A stretch of DNA of 64,000 nt from Rotaria socialis (lineage: Eukaryota; Rotifera; Eurotatoria; Philodinida; Philodinidae): the NCBI GenBank assembly GCA_905331475.1, contig CAJNYU010003505.1, positions 1 to 64,000 of the forward strand. The letters are read 5' to 3'. Shown in pieces: positions 46,650 to 58,700 of this stretch (position 1 is the stretch's first letter; each line of letters starts with the position of its first letter). The notes under the pieces were generated by a model, which worked only from the letters and a program-made list of their open reading frames with translations, had not been told where the DNA came from and did not search any database. Both the position numbers and the translations under genes were made by a program.

Positions 46650-49183
46650 TAGAAAACAATGTCATATCTACGATTGAATAATATGCTCATCGATGACGAC
46701 CTCTGATCTGAATTTGAATTCAATAAGATTGAAGCAACTATGAGAATGAATTTTCTCTATTTTTAATTAATCGTGATCATAATTAGATTTCGGATTTTTT
46801 TTTATCCGCTAAATTGATTTGATAGTCCAATCGCGTGATCAGATCGTTATTTATAGGTTTAATCATCACATCCCTAACTTATAATATGTGCTTTTATCAT
46901 TTTGTATATCTAGCAGAATGTAAGAGCATGATAAAGATCTCCCCTTACTATTCATATCTATGAAATGATAGATATTTCTAATGTCAAATCAATATCTTGT
47001 CAAACATACTAGGATTGAATATTATGCAGAAAAGTTTATAATACAAGAAAATGTATCCATGTAGACAATGAATATACTTTTATTAATTGTGATGTTCACG
47101 CGATTAAATTTTTATTTTCTTCACTAATTTAGTGAAATAAGTATCGAGTTATCTGCTGAGATAACTTGTCATGGCGTAATTTTATAATACCGATATGAAT
47201 AAACTTGATTCACTATAAAAATGTACAATATATAACCTATTCATTTTGAATGGCCCAAAAATAAATATATTATTCATTCTTTTTGTGTACTCAAAAAGTG
47301 AGTACACTAATAAAATCGGTCAGTGTGTCCGTCCGTCCGTCCGTCCGTTTATTCGATAACTCTTCACAATTACATTCGATTGAGTTGAAATTTTGTGCGC
47401 AGAATAGTCTCATCAATATCTAGGTCGAGTTCAAAGATGAGAAGGATTCGTCAAGAAATGGCTGAGTTATCGAAAAAATTGTCAGTTTTGATCAGACCAT
47501 CCCTGAGGGGGGATACAGGGATTTTTTCAAAAGAAACTTTTTTTCTCAGAATTATCCACAACATATATCAAGCGACTCAGATTTTAACGCTGATTCTGAA
47601 TCCGATATTAGTTTTCAAAAAAAAATCGCAGTTCTCTGACGAAACATTGACTGAAAAAGGTCTCAAAATACACAAAAACTGCATCTAGAAACCAAATTGC
47701 CTAGATATATCTCAGATGACCAGCAGTTTGGGAGTTTCTCAAATGCCTGGTTTTGTTGCTAGTCAAAAGGACTATCGAAAGGTAAAAACTCGAACTCGAT
47801 AGCTATTACTATTGATGATTTATTACGAAAATACTGATGCCTGTATCTATCATATATCTCTTATAAATTCATGAGATTGCTTACGATCGTAATCCCGCTA
47901 GATACAAACACAAAACCATTCAAAAATAACTCTTCTTATCCAGTTTTCCAAGCTGAACACGAATCTGAACTCAATTTCTGTGATCTCTAAAGATATTATA
48001 TCACTCTTAGAGTAGAGTCAGTGGTCACTGGATGGATTTGCATACAGTGTGATCCATGCTTACTTAGCACGCCTGTATTTTTTCCTTGCAATTTAGCGAG
48101 AAGGGATGTATCTTGATGAGATCTATGCCTTATAGAAAAAAAATGGATGTACATTTTCGCTTTTTGAAGTACACATAACAATCAGATGCAAATCCAATGT
48201 TTCCGCATTTATTTAAATATAATAACTGTTGATTCCTTGTTTTACAATGTCTTTCAGGTCAAGTGAAAGTAATAAAAATTTCAGATATCTTTGTTTTTAT
48301 GAAATACAATCCAGAAGCCGTATCGAAATAGAGAGAGGATAGTATTGTGCCCGCTTCTCTTCCTCCTCCTCCGTCACAAACAATTAGAGATAGTAATATG
48401 AAAACGTTGCGGACATGACATCTTATAGACGTGATAAATACCTTAGTACCATCATTCATCTTTCCTATGGATGTCATAGCAATTCACCTACTTTTCACGT
48501 CACAGATTGTGACCAAAATGATTAATCTACAATTTAAATTCATATACTATATACAACTTGTGCGTGCCTACTAGAAACAAGTCAATATTGTTTCACCTTT
48601 TTAATCGCAGAGAGATTATGTTGATAGGTATTCTTTTATTTGATAAGAAGCTTTTCAAAAATAACCATAAAATACTTCTTGACTACTCATTAGTTTCCAT
48701 GAAGTTTTTGACATTGAAATTATTTGATTTAATATCGATTATAAAAGAATTTTTTTCCACAATACTCATTACAATTGGCAATGGCTCTGTAGGGTGTAAA
48801 GATTTAATATGATGCGTTCACGAGAGAAAATATCACCAATAATAAGTCGTATATTAGACATTAAGTGAAGAAGAAAAATGATATTACCAAAAAAGAAAAT
48901 ACATGTAAAGATAAATAAATAAGTAAATATTTTCTTTATTATAAGACATGCAAAAGCCGTAATTGATTATATCGATTTAACAGAGTTTATTCTTGGAACT
49001 CATCTACTCAAATTAAAAATACCTTATTAACAATTAAAATGAAGAAAACTCAAGTATATTTGTAGGTATATTTTGTTTTTATTTATTTTGCCTACACATA
49101 AACCATGAACAAAAAATACGAGAGAGAGAGAGAGACACCCTAAAAATTTCTATATTAGACTGTTCACGGGAAAAATGATTAGA
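46650..49183. other. Intergenic, ninjurin downstream region
   Basis: It contains the (CCGT)n repeat at 47326-47350 and a short palindrome at 47286-47308 (GTGTACTCA / TGAGTACAC). Minus-strand frames at 47996-48181 and 48259-48477 look partly coding. The latter begins MTSIGKMNDGTK before a possible donor, but no consistent multi-exon model could be built. Confidence 0.4.
47326..47350. repeat. CCGT tetranucleotide microsatellite
   Basis: Five GTCC/CCGT units next to a GTGTACTCA palindrome, in a region that also holds a 97-codon chance frame. This is probably the tail or end of an old dispersed repeat. Confidence 0.8.
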
Positions 49184-50519
49184 TTAACTGCATGCAGCAA
49201 TAAAAATATTGAAGATAGCAAGAATGAATACAAGGCAAATAACACAATTGTCTATATAATCAAGTTTATGCTGTTTGTATTGGTCATTTAGATCGATTCG
49301 CATTACATACATCAGAACAATACCTAGAATATAAGAGAAAGAAGAAAATAAATCAGAAAAAAAGTTTTTCAAAAAACAAAATGAACAGAAAAATATTTCA
49401 ATTAGTACTATTGATAAAAACTACTGAAATGTACAATAGTTCGTTATGCCTTCTTAAAATGTAAACATTATAATTAAAAAAATTATATCAATTAAAAAAA
49501 CAACAATGGTTAAAGTAGCCGGAAGAATAATGAAAAGTTGATCATAACGTGTTAAATCCGGCAGTGATGATGATGATGATGATAGTAACAATAATGGTAG
49601 ATGATCGAGCCATGTGAACAGAAATGTGTATGATTGAACAAGGCCTAGAATCCGGCAAGGGAAGGTAATAACAACTAGGAGTTGTTTGATGAAGCGAAGG
49701 AAAACAAGACAATCAAGTGTCGAACACTCACAATAGAACAGAAGAGCACAAAACTTCGAACTTACCAATACAAGCACACATAAGTACAGAAATAATGCCA
49801 AGTGCGATTTGGGTACCATAGAATGGATGTGAATGACCTTGTTTAAGAACATGTTTCAGTTGTACACTATTACTCATGATGATTATCTAAGAAATAGATA
49901 ATAAAGGGAAAAAATGAGGTTCCTATTATAAAAAAATTAATTTGTAATCGTAAATTATTTTTCTATGAAAATCATTAGCAGTATCATTAATATTATATTG
50001 ATGCAATTGAATCGCATCATAGTTAAGGTTAATATCTCAATAACGTCAATGAATATTAATAGCATGATCGTGACACAAACAAAAGACGTGTCTCTATGTA
50101 AGTGAGACATCACAAATTTCCTATAGTCTATTACTCACCAGTAGACACATGATGGTCATTGCTGTTTTCTTCATTGAATAAAATCGTTGATCTAATAGGA
50201 TAGCCGGTGGTTGCTAAGAAAAGAAAAGAAAAGAAAAAGATATATGATAATCTAGTATAGAGACTAAACATTGAATATTATTCTTACACTTTTGTCTTGA
50301 GCACGCAATGCTACTGGTACGTAACGTTTAATATCGAATCGTTGTCGACCCGACTCCGATTCACCACGGTCTCGATCCATCATTGCAGACTAAATAGAAA
50401 TACAATTAGCAATGTAAAGTATGTTTTTTATGTAAAACTATATAAAAGACTAATTGAGAAAATATAACAACATAACTTACTTGTGCTAATTCGGTGCCAT
50501 GTTGATCTTCTAAAGACAT
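49184..50519 (-). CDS. NINJ: Ninjurin family membrane protein
   Basis: Five exons (50481-50519, 50288-50389, 50139-50213, 49766-49886, 49184-49323) sum to 477 nt, 158 residues. Ninjurins oligomerise in the plasma membrane; vertebrate NINJ1 carries out membrane rupture in lytic cell death, and fly ninjurins act in adhesion and stress. After a polar 60-residue N-terminus, residues 57-87 (RFYSMKKTAMTIMCLLIIMS, NSVQLKHVLKQ) align with the NINJ1 extracellular helices. Two membrane segments follow: FYGTQIALGIISVLMCACIG then IVLMYV, and CVICLVFILAIFNIFIAAC. Between them is the family motif as DLNDQYKQHKLDYIDN. The KK pair of helix 1 is kept, but the acidic residue aligned with human Asp53 is Cys here, making the helix more hydrophobic. 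All splice phases agree. Confidence 0.92.
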
Positions 50520-51466
50520 TCTTCTTTCTCTTTCTTTCTTTTTTGCTATATAGATGAAGTTAATCGGAGAAGAACACAGTTGTCAATGTCTTTTATCTAC
50601 ATATTCGATCAATATTAATTAAAAAATATATAAAAAAATCACTTTCTACGTCTTTTTATTTATCAATCGTAACTGTCCTACGAATAACAAACAAACCGCA
50701 AATAACAAACTCGTTTTTTGTCATATCTATGTCTCATTTGTTAGTAGGTTTCTTCTTTCTTATACTAGCTTGATTATCATTTGTGATCGATCACAATATC
50801 CTATATCGGCATAGTACACAATGAGAGAGAAAACAACCTCAGTCTCATAAAAAAATAAGACAGGGAAAAAAAAAAATATATATATATATATTTATGTGCA
50901 AATGTGCACCATTCGCGAAGCGCAATCAGCAGAAAAAAAACGAGAGAAAAGAAAAATACGTGTTATATATAGATGGTTTTGCTTTTTTCATCTATGTCTG
51001 TGTGTACTAGAAGTAGTGAGAAGCAATATTGTAAAAATAAAATATCTGTTAAAACGCAATATCCACATGTCCTTCAAATACATGTTGCTTCATCGTCGCG
51101 CTCGAACGATACAATCATATGCTATCTACCTATTTTGCTCTCTCTCTTTCCCTCTTTTTTTTTCGTATATCATATCCGAAACAAAAAAAAACAGAATAGT
51201 GTAAATGATTCATGAAGAGGATTTCTAAACGTCAACAATATGACACATCATAGCGCTTTTGTTCTTTTACGATATGATAAAAGGTTTGCAATACATCGAA
51301 AAATTGGCATTTTATAACACACGCAAAGAATCGGAGCGAGGGAGAAAAAAAACCAATCATACTTAAGATTTTATCTTTCTGTGGTTACTTACATCAAAAT
51401 TTACGATAATATTTTGCGAATAGTTGTCTACCCTAGATAATGTTTTTTTTTTATTTTATTTTTTCC
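50520..51466. other. Ninjurin upstream region
   Basis: It contains a TA microsatellite at about 50876-50890. Plus-strand frames at 50896-51215 are AT-rich and overlap one another; they look non-coding. Confidence 0.4.
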
Positions 51467-51547
51467 TCAGCTGGTGTGCGATTGTGTGTTATAGCATTGA
51501 GGCTTGACGAAAAATACATTTTTTTGAGGCCACATGAAACACTTAAC

Positions 51548-51838
51548 TGTATGTTTTCTTTGATTGCCAGGTGTTTCGATTTCAACTGTTGTTTGACTAG
51601 GAATTGCAATGGGAAATGTTGAGGGTCTTAAAGAATCCGTAGTTGAATTTTGATCATTGGCATCTGCATCTGTGTATGAAGATCGTGCTTGTGAAGATTC
51701 TCGGTCTGTAAAGAATGTATAATTATCTGGATATAATGTATCAGGATAATAGATTTTTGTTAAAAGTTCAGAAGGAAGATGTCGTTGTTTTCGTTTTAAT
51801 TCCTGTTGATCTTCATCATTTACAGATTGATTACTCAT
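51548..51838 (-). CDS. Polar 97-codon exon, unknown; possibly an alternative 5' exon of ninjurin
   Basis: ATG at 51838 opens a polar, Ser/Thr/Gln-rich frame (MSNQSVNDEDQQELKRKQRH; later SSYTDADANDQNSTTDSLRP). Codon use is diverse and unlike chance AT-rich frames. It can end at a GTTAAGT donor at 51547 in phase 0, the phase in which ninjurin exon 2 begins, or run on to a stop at 51467. It would give ninjurin a longer cytosolic N-terminus. It could also be a separate small gene. Confidence 0.4.
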
Positions 51839-52580
51839 ATTATTGAACTAATATAATATTTTAAACACGAACAAAGAAGAAAAACATATCCACATAACGA
51901 TGATGATTAATTGATAACCGGAGAAAAAGTTTAACATGTGTGACAGTAAACACTAGTGGGTTGTAACAGCCATGAATAAAACAATCCTCCGACGAATGAA
52001 AAAAAAAACGTCGACATTGCGTTCTGTTTCGTATTTTTTTTCTTAATGTGTAATCTTCAATCGATTCTTTACATGATTTAATAATATATATATATGTGTA
52101 CGGTTTGATTGCGATTATGAGTACCATATTGTTCTCCTTGTCTATTGACAAAATGACTAGTTTGCACCAAGGTCATGGTGAAATGAATTTTGATCCAATC
52201 GATTCAAACCATTCATGCAGAAAATTTTCAATCATAGATCAATAGTGTCATACAAAGGTTGAAATCAATTATTATTGTATTATGATACATGGATCAATGT
52301 ATTTTCAAATAGATTTGCACGAAAAATATCATGCTCTTTTATTGTTGATTGCAAATGAGAAAAATTTGATTGTGTAAAAATAGTTTATTTCGTGTTCTAT
52401 TCAAGATAATCTATTTACAGTTAAAGAAGCTGATGATGCCAATTTGTCTAGAACAAACCAAATACCGTAAAAAAAACAAATAGAACAGTTCTATGCTACA
52501 TTAATTCATAACGACGGGTGTTGTTTACGCCCTATGATAAAAAATATTATGTTGTACGAAGAAAACAAATGTGAGGATGA
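51839..52580. other. Intergenic, nothing recognised
   Basis: AT-rich spacer with a short TA-rich run near 52083-52095. Confidence 0.4.
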
Positions 52581-52715
52581 TTAATCTACGTGAGTATAAA
52601 TGTTAATATAAATATCGATATAACATTGTGCTACTTCGATTTTACGATCTACAATTTGGTTGATATATTCTAATATTAAATCAACTTGGTCGTTGCCTAA
52701 TCGTTTAACCCTCAT
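52581..52715 (-). CDS. Small unrecognised open frame downstream of ACADM
   Basis: 44 codons starting MRVKRLGNDQVDLILEYINQ with a helix-like, charged composition, 190 bases past the ACADM stop on the same strand. No splice partner is evident. It may be a small exon, a uORF-like piece or chance. Confidence 0.2.
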   Translation of the reverse strand: MRVKRLGNDQVDLILEYINQIVDRKIEVAQCYIDIYINIYTHVD

Positions 52716-52905
52716 AGAAAATAAACTTTGTTGTTTTATTTTTATTTTGTTTTTCAAAGGAATAAGTAAGTAAGTAGAAAAACAAGTAGACAACCTGTTA
52801 CTAGAAAAAAAAGGAACCACGTTATCTAATCATATGCGTCACTGCACGTATGAATAGGTGCAAGAAATTCACGTTAAAAGACAACGAACGATTGAGAACC
52901 ATGTT

Positions 52906-55567
52906 TTAAAGGTTTCCAGATTTGGCACGCGAAAAAATTTCGCGAGAAATGATTAAACGTTGGATTTGTGCTGTACCTTCATAAATCTATAAATAGAAAC
53001 ATTATTAAAACGTTTTTAAATTGATTGAAAAATAATCTTTACTTGATAGATTTTAGCATCACGCATAAGTTTTTCAACTGGATATTCACTATTGAATCCA
53101 TTTCCTCCAAATATCTAAGAAAAAAAAATACATTATTCATATTCCATGGACCATTTCGTTAATTCGCTTTTTTTTTCTTACTTGTACAGCATCTGTTGCA
53201 GCTTTGTTGGCAACGTCAGCAGCCAATGCTTTAGCAATAGATGCAAAATATGTATTCTTTTCACCTTTATCAATTTGCCAAGCACTTAGATGTGTAACTA
53301 AACGAGCTGATTCAATTCCAATGGCCATTTCAGCTAGCATAAAAGCTACGGCTTGATGTTCGGCAATAAGTTTGCCCATCGTTTTGCGTTGTAGTGAATA
53401 TTGTGTTGCTTCTTCGAATGCACGGCGAGCAAGACCAACAGCACCAGCAGCAACAGCAGGTCTTGTTTTATCGAATACCAACATGGCAATCTTGAAACCG
53501 TCACCTTCTTTACCGAGAACATTAGCTACTGGTACGCGCATATCTTCGAATGTGATACCACGGGTATCAGATGCTCTTTGACCCATGTTCCATTCCTTAA
53601 AATTTTATAATTAGTTTAGCTCTTTTTTGTAATTTCTATTCAGTATAAAATTTACTTTTCGACCGCGTGTCAAACCTGGATTATCACCTTCAATAGCGAA
53701 GGCAGTAAACGCTTTACTCGCTGGTGCTTTTGGATCTGGATGAGTACGAGCCAACAGAAAGAACCAGTTAGCAACACCTTAAGATGTACGATTTTATTTT
53801 AACTATTTTCAAATAAAAATCTATTGATAGTCTTTTACCTCCATTGGTAATCCACATCTTTTGCTATATAAAAATAAATGTACGTAACAACCAAGGATAA
53901 TGTTTGATTTCATACGTACTCCATTGACAATATATTCATCACCTTTCTTTACTGCACGTGTTTTTATACCGGCAACATCTGATCCTGCAACAGGTTCCGT
54001 TACACAATACCCCTAAATATATCAAATAATAGACACAGTTTACATGAGTCAAGCGATAAATACATACACACATCAATGGTTCCTTAATCAATCGTCCTAG
54101 AAATCGTTTCTTTTGTTCATCATTACCAGCAATAATAACCGGAGCCATCTAAAAATCAAACAAATAAATATTTTCGAATGTTATTCATATTTACTCCAAG
54201 TGAGTTAGCTTCCAAAGCCGTTTCAATACCAGTACAACTATTTTGAACGAAAACTATTAAGAAAAATCAACAAATTTTCTCTTTTTTACCCATATGCGAT
54301 TTCTTCAATAATCAGACACGCGTCAAGAATACCAAGACCTGCGCCACCTAGATGGACGAATCAAAACCTATGTATTAAGTACGGTCAAAAAAAAGCAAGC
54401 AAACCATATGCTGTTGGAATATGTGAGTTCATAAGACCAACTTCGTGAGCCTTTTTTACAATTGGCCATGGATACTAAAATAAAAGAATATTCAACATCA
54501 AATAAATTCCGATAGAACTCCGATCAATCAATGAAACCTTTTCAAGGGCATATTTTATCAATAGAAAGTCTTCTTTAGGTTTCCATCATAGAAAATGGTT
54601 GTCTACTTAAGTGTACGCTTACAAACACTTTCATTTAGTTCAGTACATATCATCTGCACATACATAGAAAAAGTCAATCAAACTATGATTCATCTATAAC
54701 AACCAATGATATAATTTTAAGTAAGTAGGCGTGTCGTGATAGAGAAGGGGTGTGGTCAAGCAATCCCTTCTCCTCCTACTATATGAAAGAAATTCAATAT
54801 TTGCTTGGTTACTGACGGATTCTCGATAATCATTCACTCTTTTCTCTTGAACACTGTCAATGTTAGGAAAAATATTTACATCGACCTTGAAATTCATAAG
54901 TTCCACCGTCCGTTCTGGAATTTTAGAATAACTCCGCACGATATCCTAGCAGTACTTTGTTATTTAATTGTGTAATGATCCTCTTAGAATCATTCTACCG
55001 TAGTACACCAACAAATTTTTGGCTATTGTGAATAGTACGATGGTGTAAAAAGATATGTGACATGATCATATTTAGAAAAAAAAAGATAAGACCACGACGG
55101 TTTCTATGACTATATCTTGAGCTTTGTCACTAATTTAACTCTTATACAGAACAGCTTTTTTTAAGATTCGTAACTGTATCCAATCAATAGACGAATGTAT
55201 TTCTATTTCTATTTCTTTACTTCTCCCGTTTTATCATAATGTGCTGCGTGTGGAATGATCTCTTCTTTCGTAAACTTGCGTGCCAATTGTTGTAATTCCT
55301 TTTGGTCGGCCGATAATTCTTTAATAATAAAAACAGAAAAGTAAAACAATTATGTTCAATTTAATAGTCTTTTCTACCTACCGAAATTTAAACCGTCAAC
55401 TGACTTTGTTTCACTAGCTGTAGATTCATAGCGAATCTGTGTTAAGTTTTGCACAGATAATCGCTAAAAGAAGTACACATAAATATTTTCATTTGAATAA
55501 TCGTTTCATATAATCTACTCACTAGTGGTGCCGAAATTTTCGATAGAATCAATGTTGAAGCCTTCAT
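52906..55567 (-). CDS. ACADM: Medium-chain acyl-CoA dehydrogenase, mitochondrial
   Basis: Thirteen exons (55523-55567, 55382-55463, 55221-55318, 54405-54474, 54290-54347, 54195-54237, 54068-54148, 53920-54012, 53839-53863, 53656-53777, 53182-53595, 53043-53114, 52906-52986) sum to 1284 nt, 427 residues (human 421). It catalyses the FAD-dependent first step of beta-oxidation of C6-C12 acyl-CoAs in the matrix and passes electrons to ETF. The N-terminus [20 protein letters not shown] is a plausible mitochondrial presequence. The dehydrogenase signature is [16 protein letters not shown]/substrate segments include WITNGG and [20 protein letters not shown]. The catalytic Glu sits in [10 protein letters not shown] at about residue 404. 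The MCAD-like C-terminus [12 protein letters not shown] follows. It is head to head with TOM70. Confidence 0.96.
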
Positions 55568-55797
55568 TGTTATTTATGATTATATAAGATTAGTACAATT
55601 TACCGAAGAGAAGACTTTGCTCTCCATCTACCTTATCAATGAGAAACATTGGACGGCCAATCGTTTCCTTCATCATAATTCTGCTACTTGATTGGTCCTC
55701 CTACATACGAATAGAATTAGACTTTCACAAAATGCATGTATACACATGTTAGTTTCTTTAAACGTCTTTGTTGTCTTTTCGATTGTTTAAGAACTAA
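55568..55797. promoter_or_regulatory. Divergent promoter region shared by ACADM and TOMM70
   Basis: Only 230 bases separate the two ATGs, so both core promoters and 5' UTRs must lie here unless upstream non-coding exons exist. No canonical TATA box is placed convincingly. A shared promoter would co-express two nuclear genes for mitochondrial proteins. Confidence 0.6.
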
Positions 55798-58700
55798 ATG
55801 GCATCGTATCTACGCACAGTCGCAAAAAGTTCATCATCAAGTACAAGTGCAGATGGCCCAGCCAATAGTTTAGGCAAACGTTTAGTTAAATGGGGTTTAA
55901 TTATTGGTGTACCAACAGCCGTGTGCGTGGCTGCTTATCTTGTATATCGACAACAACAGGAACAAGCCAAAAAGTCAGCTGCTAGACGACCGCCATTACC
56001 AGCACCGATCGCCGGTGTAAACGAAGATACTGCTTCAGGATTAGAAAATCGACCAAAGGTAATAGTAGAACAAAAGGCGATTGATTTTTGTTTTAATAAT
56101 TTTGTTTTTAGAGTCGTTTAACTGTAGCTATAGAATTAAAGAATGAAGGCAATTTGAAATATCGCGATCAAAAATTTCATGAAGCAATTGAAGCATATAC
56201 AAGTAATAAATTTATGAATAAGTAAATCTGTTTATTGTTTTTTTTTATCAGGAGCTATTGAAGTATGTCCAGTTGAGTCCACCGAAGAACTTTCACAATT
56301 CTATCAAAATCGTGCTGCTGCTTGGGAATCATTAGTATGATTTGTCTATTTTTGTTTTGCAATTTTTCAAAATTAATTCTTTTTACTATGTAGAAAGATT
56401 ACGCAAGAGTTATTGAAGATTGTTCCAAAGCTATTGAACTCAATCAAAAATACGTTAAATGTATTCAAAGACGTGCTCGTGCAGCGGAAACAATAGGCAA
56501 TTTTGAATTGGCACTTGAAGGTTTGTTTACTTATAAACACGAGCCTAGATATTTATTCTTATTTTAATATAAGAAACAAATTTTTGTACCTAATTTTAAT
56601 TAAAAAAGTCATCAACTCCTTGTACAATCCCGAGAGAATTACAATATGAAATAAGGTCTAATTAGTTGTTGTTGCTAATTACAAGGTGATTATTTTCTTC
56701 TTATGTGTGCTTATTCAGATATGCAATATGAAAGTAATTTGTATCTTATAAGAAGACAATCTCTTATTAGTGGTTGCTACTATTCGTTAGATGGGAGTAA
56801 GAGAGGTATTGCTAAGATATAACTGACAGATCTACATTCCTACTGTTTAACTTCAGCACTACTTTTAGATCATATTTCACAATATAGTAAATTAATTTTT
56901 ATTTCCTCTTGACTACTACTACTCAAGAGAACGTACTCATAGGTACACATCCATGCTGAGATCTGAGAACGACACTTGAGTACTCATTCATAGTGTTTTG
57001 TGTATTTTAGTATTCTATGTAAATTTACTCATAAGTACATGCATACATTCGATTCCGCCTTGTTGTATTATATCCGTTTCATTTGAGTATCAAAGTAAAG
57101 AATCAAAATCAAAGATCAATAGAATTAAAACTTGAATGATAACATCCATTTTAAAATACTCTTACAGTTGTTTTCCATTCAACAAAAGTAATGAAGTTCC
57201 TATATAAGATTCAAGAAGTTCAAACGAATGCGTAATGCTTTTTTACTCTAAAGAATAAAAACTATAAATGATTCACAAGAAAAAATTCAGTTAAGTTACT
57301 GTTTCAATTTTCCTGATTGAAATTACATGAGTGTGCTATTAAATGAGCTGTGGGAAAAACAAGAATAAATTCTCACATGAGTACTTAAAGTATTCATACT
57401 AGCGATCGCACTTATCTAATGAGTTTTTTTCATCCGGATAATTGAAAGATTCTCGTATGTACTGACAAAAACAAGTCATTATATGGCTGTTCCAAATGAA
57501 TAATATGTACCTGATATCGTCTGGAACATTGAAGAAAATGGTCCAACGATAGAAGTAGGCATAAGATGTACACGTTTGAAGGTCCGAGTTTTTACAGTCG
57601 ACTGCAAAAAAGAGTCAAATCGGTATTAATTTGATACTTTTAAATATTCTGCTCCCTTGCAACTGCCATTCTATCGCATCAGAATTTACTCACAAGTGTA
57701 ACAAAAGCTTGCACTACATTGTGATCTTTTTCTTTGCATAGAGAAACATAGAATTCCATTGTTGAAATTTTTCATTGAACTATCACTGATGAATATCAAT
57801 ATTTCATGTATAGATTATTCAACGGTATGCTTTATTGATTCATATCAACCAGCATATATCATGGCTGCTGATAAAGTTCTTACTGATCTAGCTAAGCGTT
57901 ATATGGAAAAGTTACCTCCAGTAAGTTCCAATATGTTTATTTCGTATAAATAATAATAATAATTGATTTCTAAAGAGTACAGCCGAATTGTCCAAAGATT
58001 TTGTTCGTACATCATTAAATGAATTCGAGGACGATCCAATATTAAGTCAATCTTTTATTGATGAATTGAATCGCGCCCAACCAGACAGCTCATTGGCACG
58101 TGCTTATCAAGCATTCAATGAAGATCGTTATACTGACATACCATCGTTATGCACCAATGAACTTGAATCAACAACAGACTCACCATACAAACTAGAAACC
58201 TTATTGCTTCGTGGTTCATTTTATTTATTAATGGGTAGTTATGCTGAAGCTTTAACTGACTTTGATACAATTATTAATGATTCAGAAGCTACAGAAAAGG
58301 TTCGAAAACTTCCTTCTAGTGTATCCAAGTTTCATATTTTGGCGGGATACCTTTAGATAAGATTAAATGCTGAATTAAAACGAGCTAATTGTAAAATTCA
58401 CCAACGTGATATTGAAGGAGCTCTGCATTTTTATGATCAATGTGTTGCTTATCATCCAAACGAATGTTCACCTCGTGTTCATCGTGGAATGGTTTGTTTT
58501 GCTGTTGTCGTTTTTTCATTCAATTTTTTTTTTTGGTTTTCTTATTTTCTCTTACTTCAGCTCAAAACATTATTAGAAAGTTTTACTGAAGCTCATGATG
58601 ATTTTTTAGAAGCACTTAGAATATCACCAACAAATCTTCGTGCAAAATATCAAAAATTAATTAATGATGCAAAACTTGGAGCTAAAGAACATAGAAACGA

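Noticed and set aside
47395..47688. 97-codon plus-strand frame as a gene
   Set aside because: It lies in a repeat-flanked region, has no splice or family support, and is Ser/Arg/Lys-rich by composition.
50896..51215. Two overlapping plus-strand frames of 80-102 codons
   Set aside because: Overlapping frames of similar length in AT-rich DNA, with no conserved motif.
53372..53610. Plus-strand frames of 69 codons
   Set aside because: Shadows of the ACADM exon at 53182-53595 on the opposite strand.
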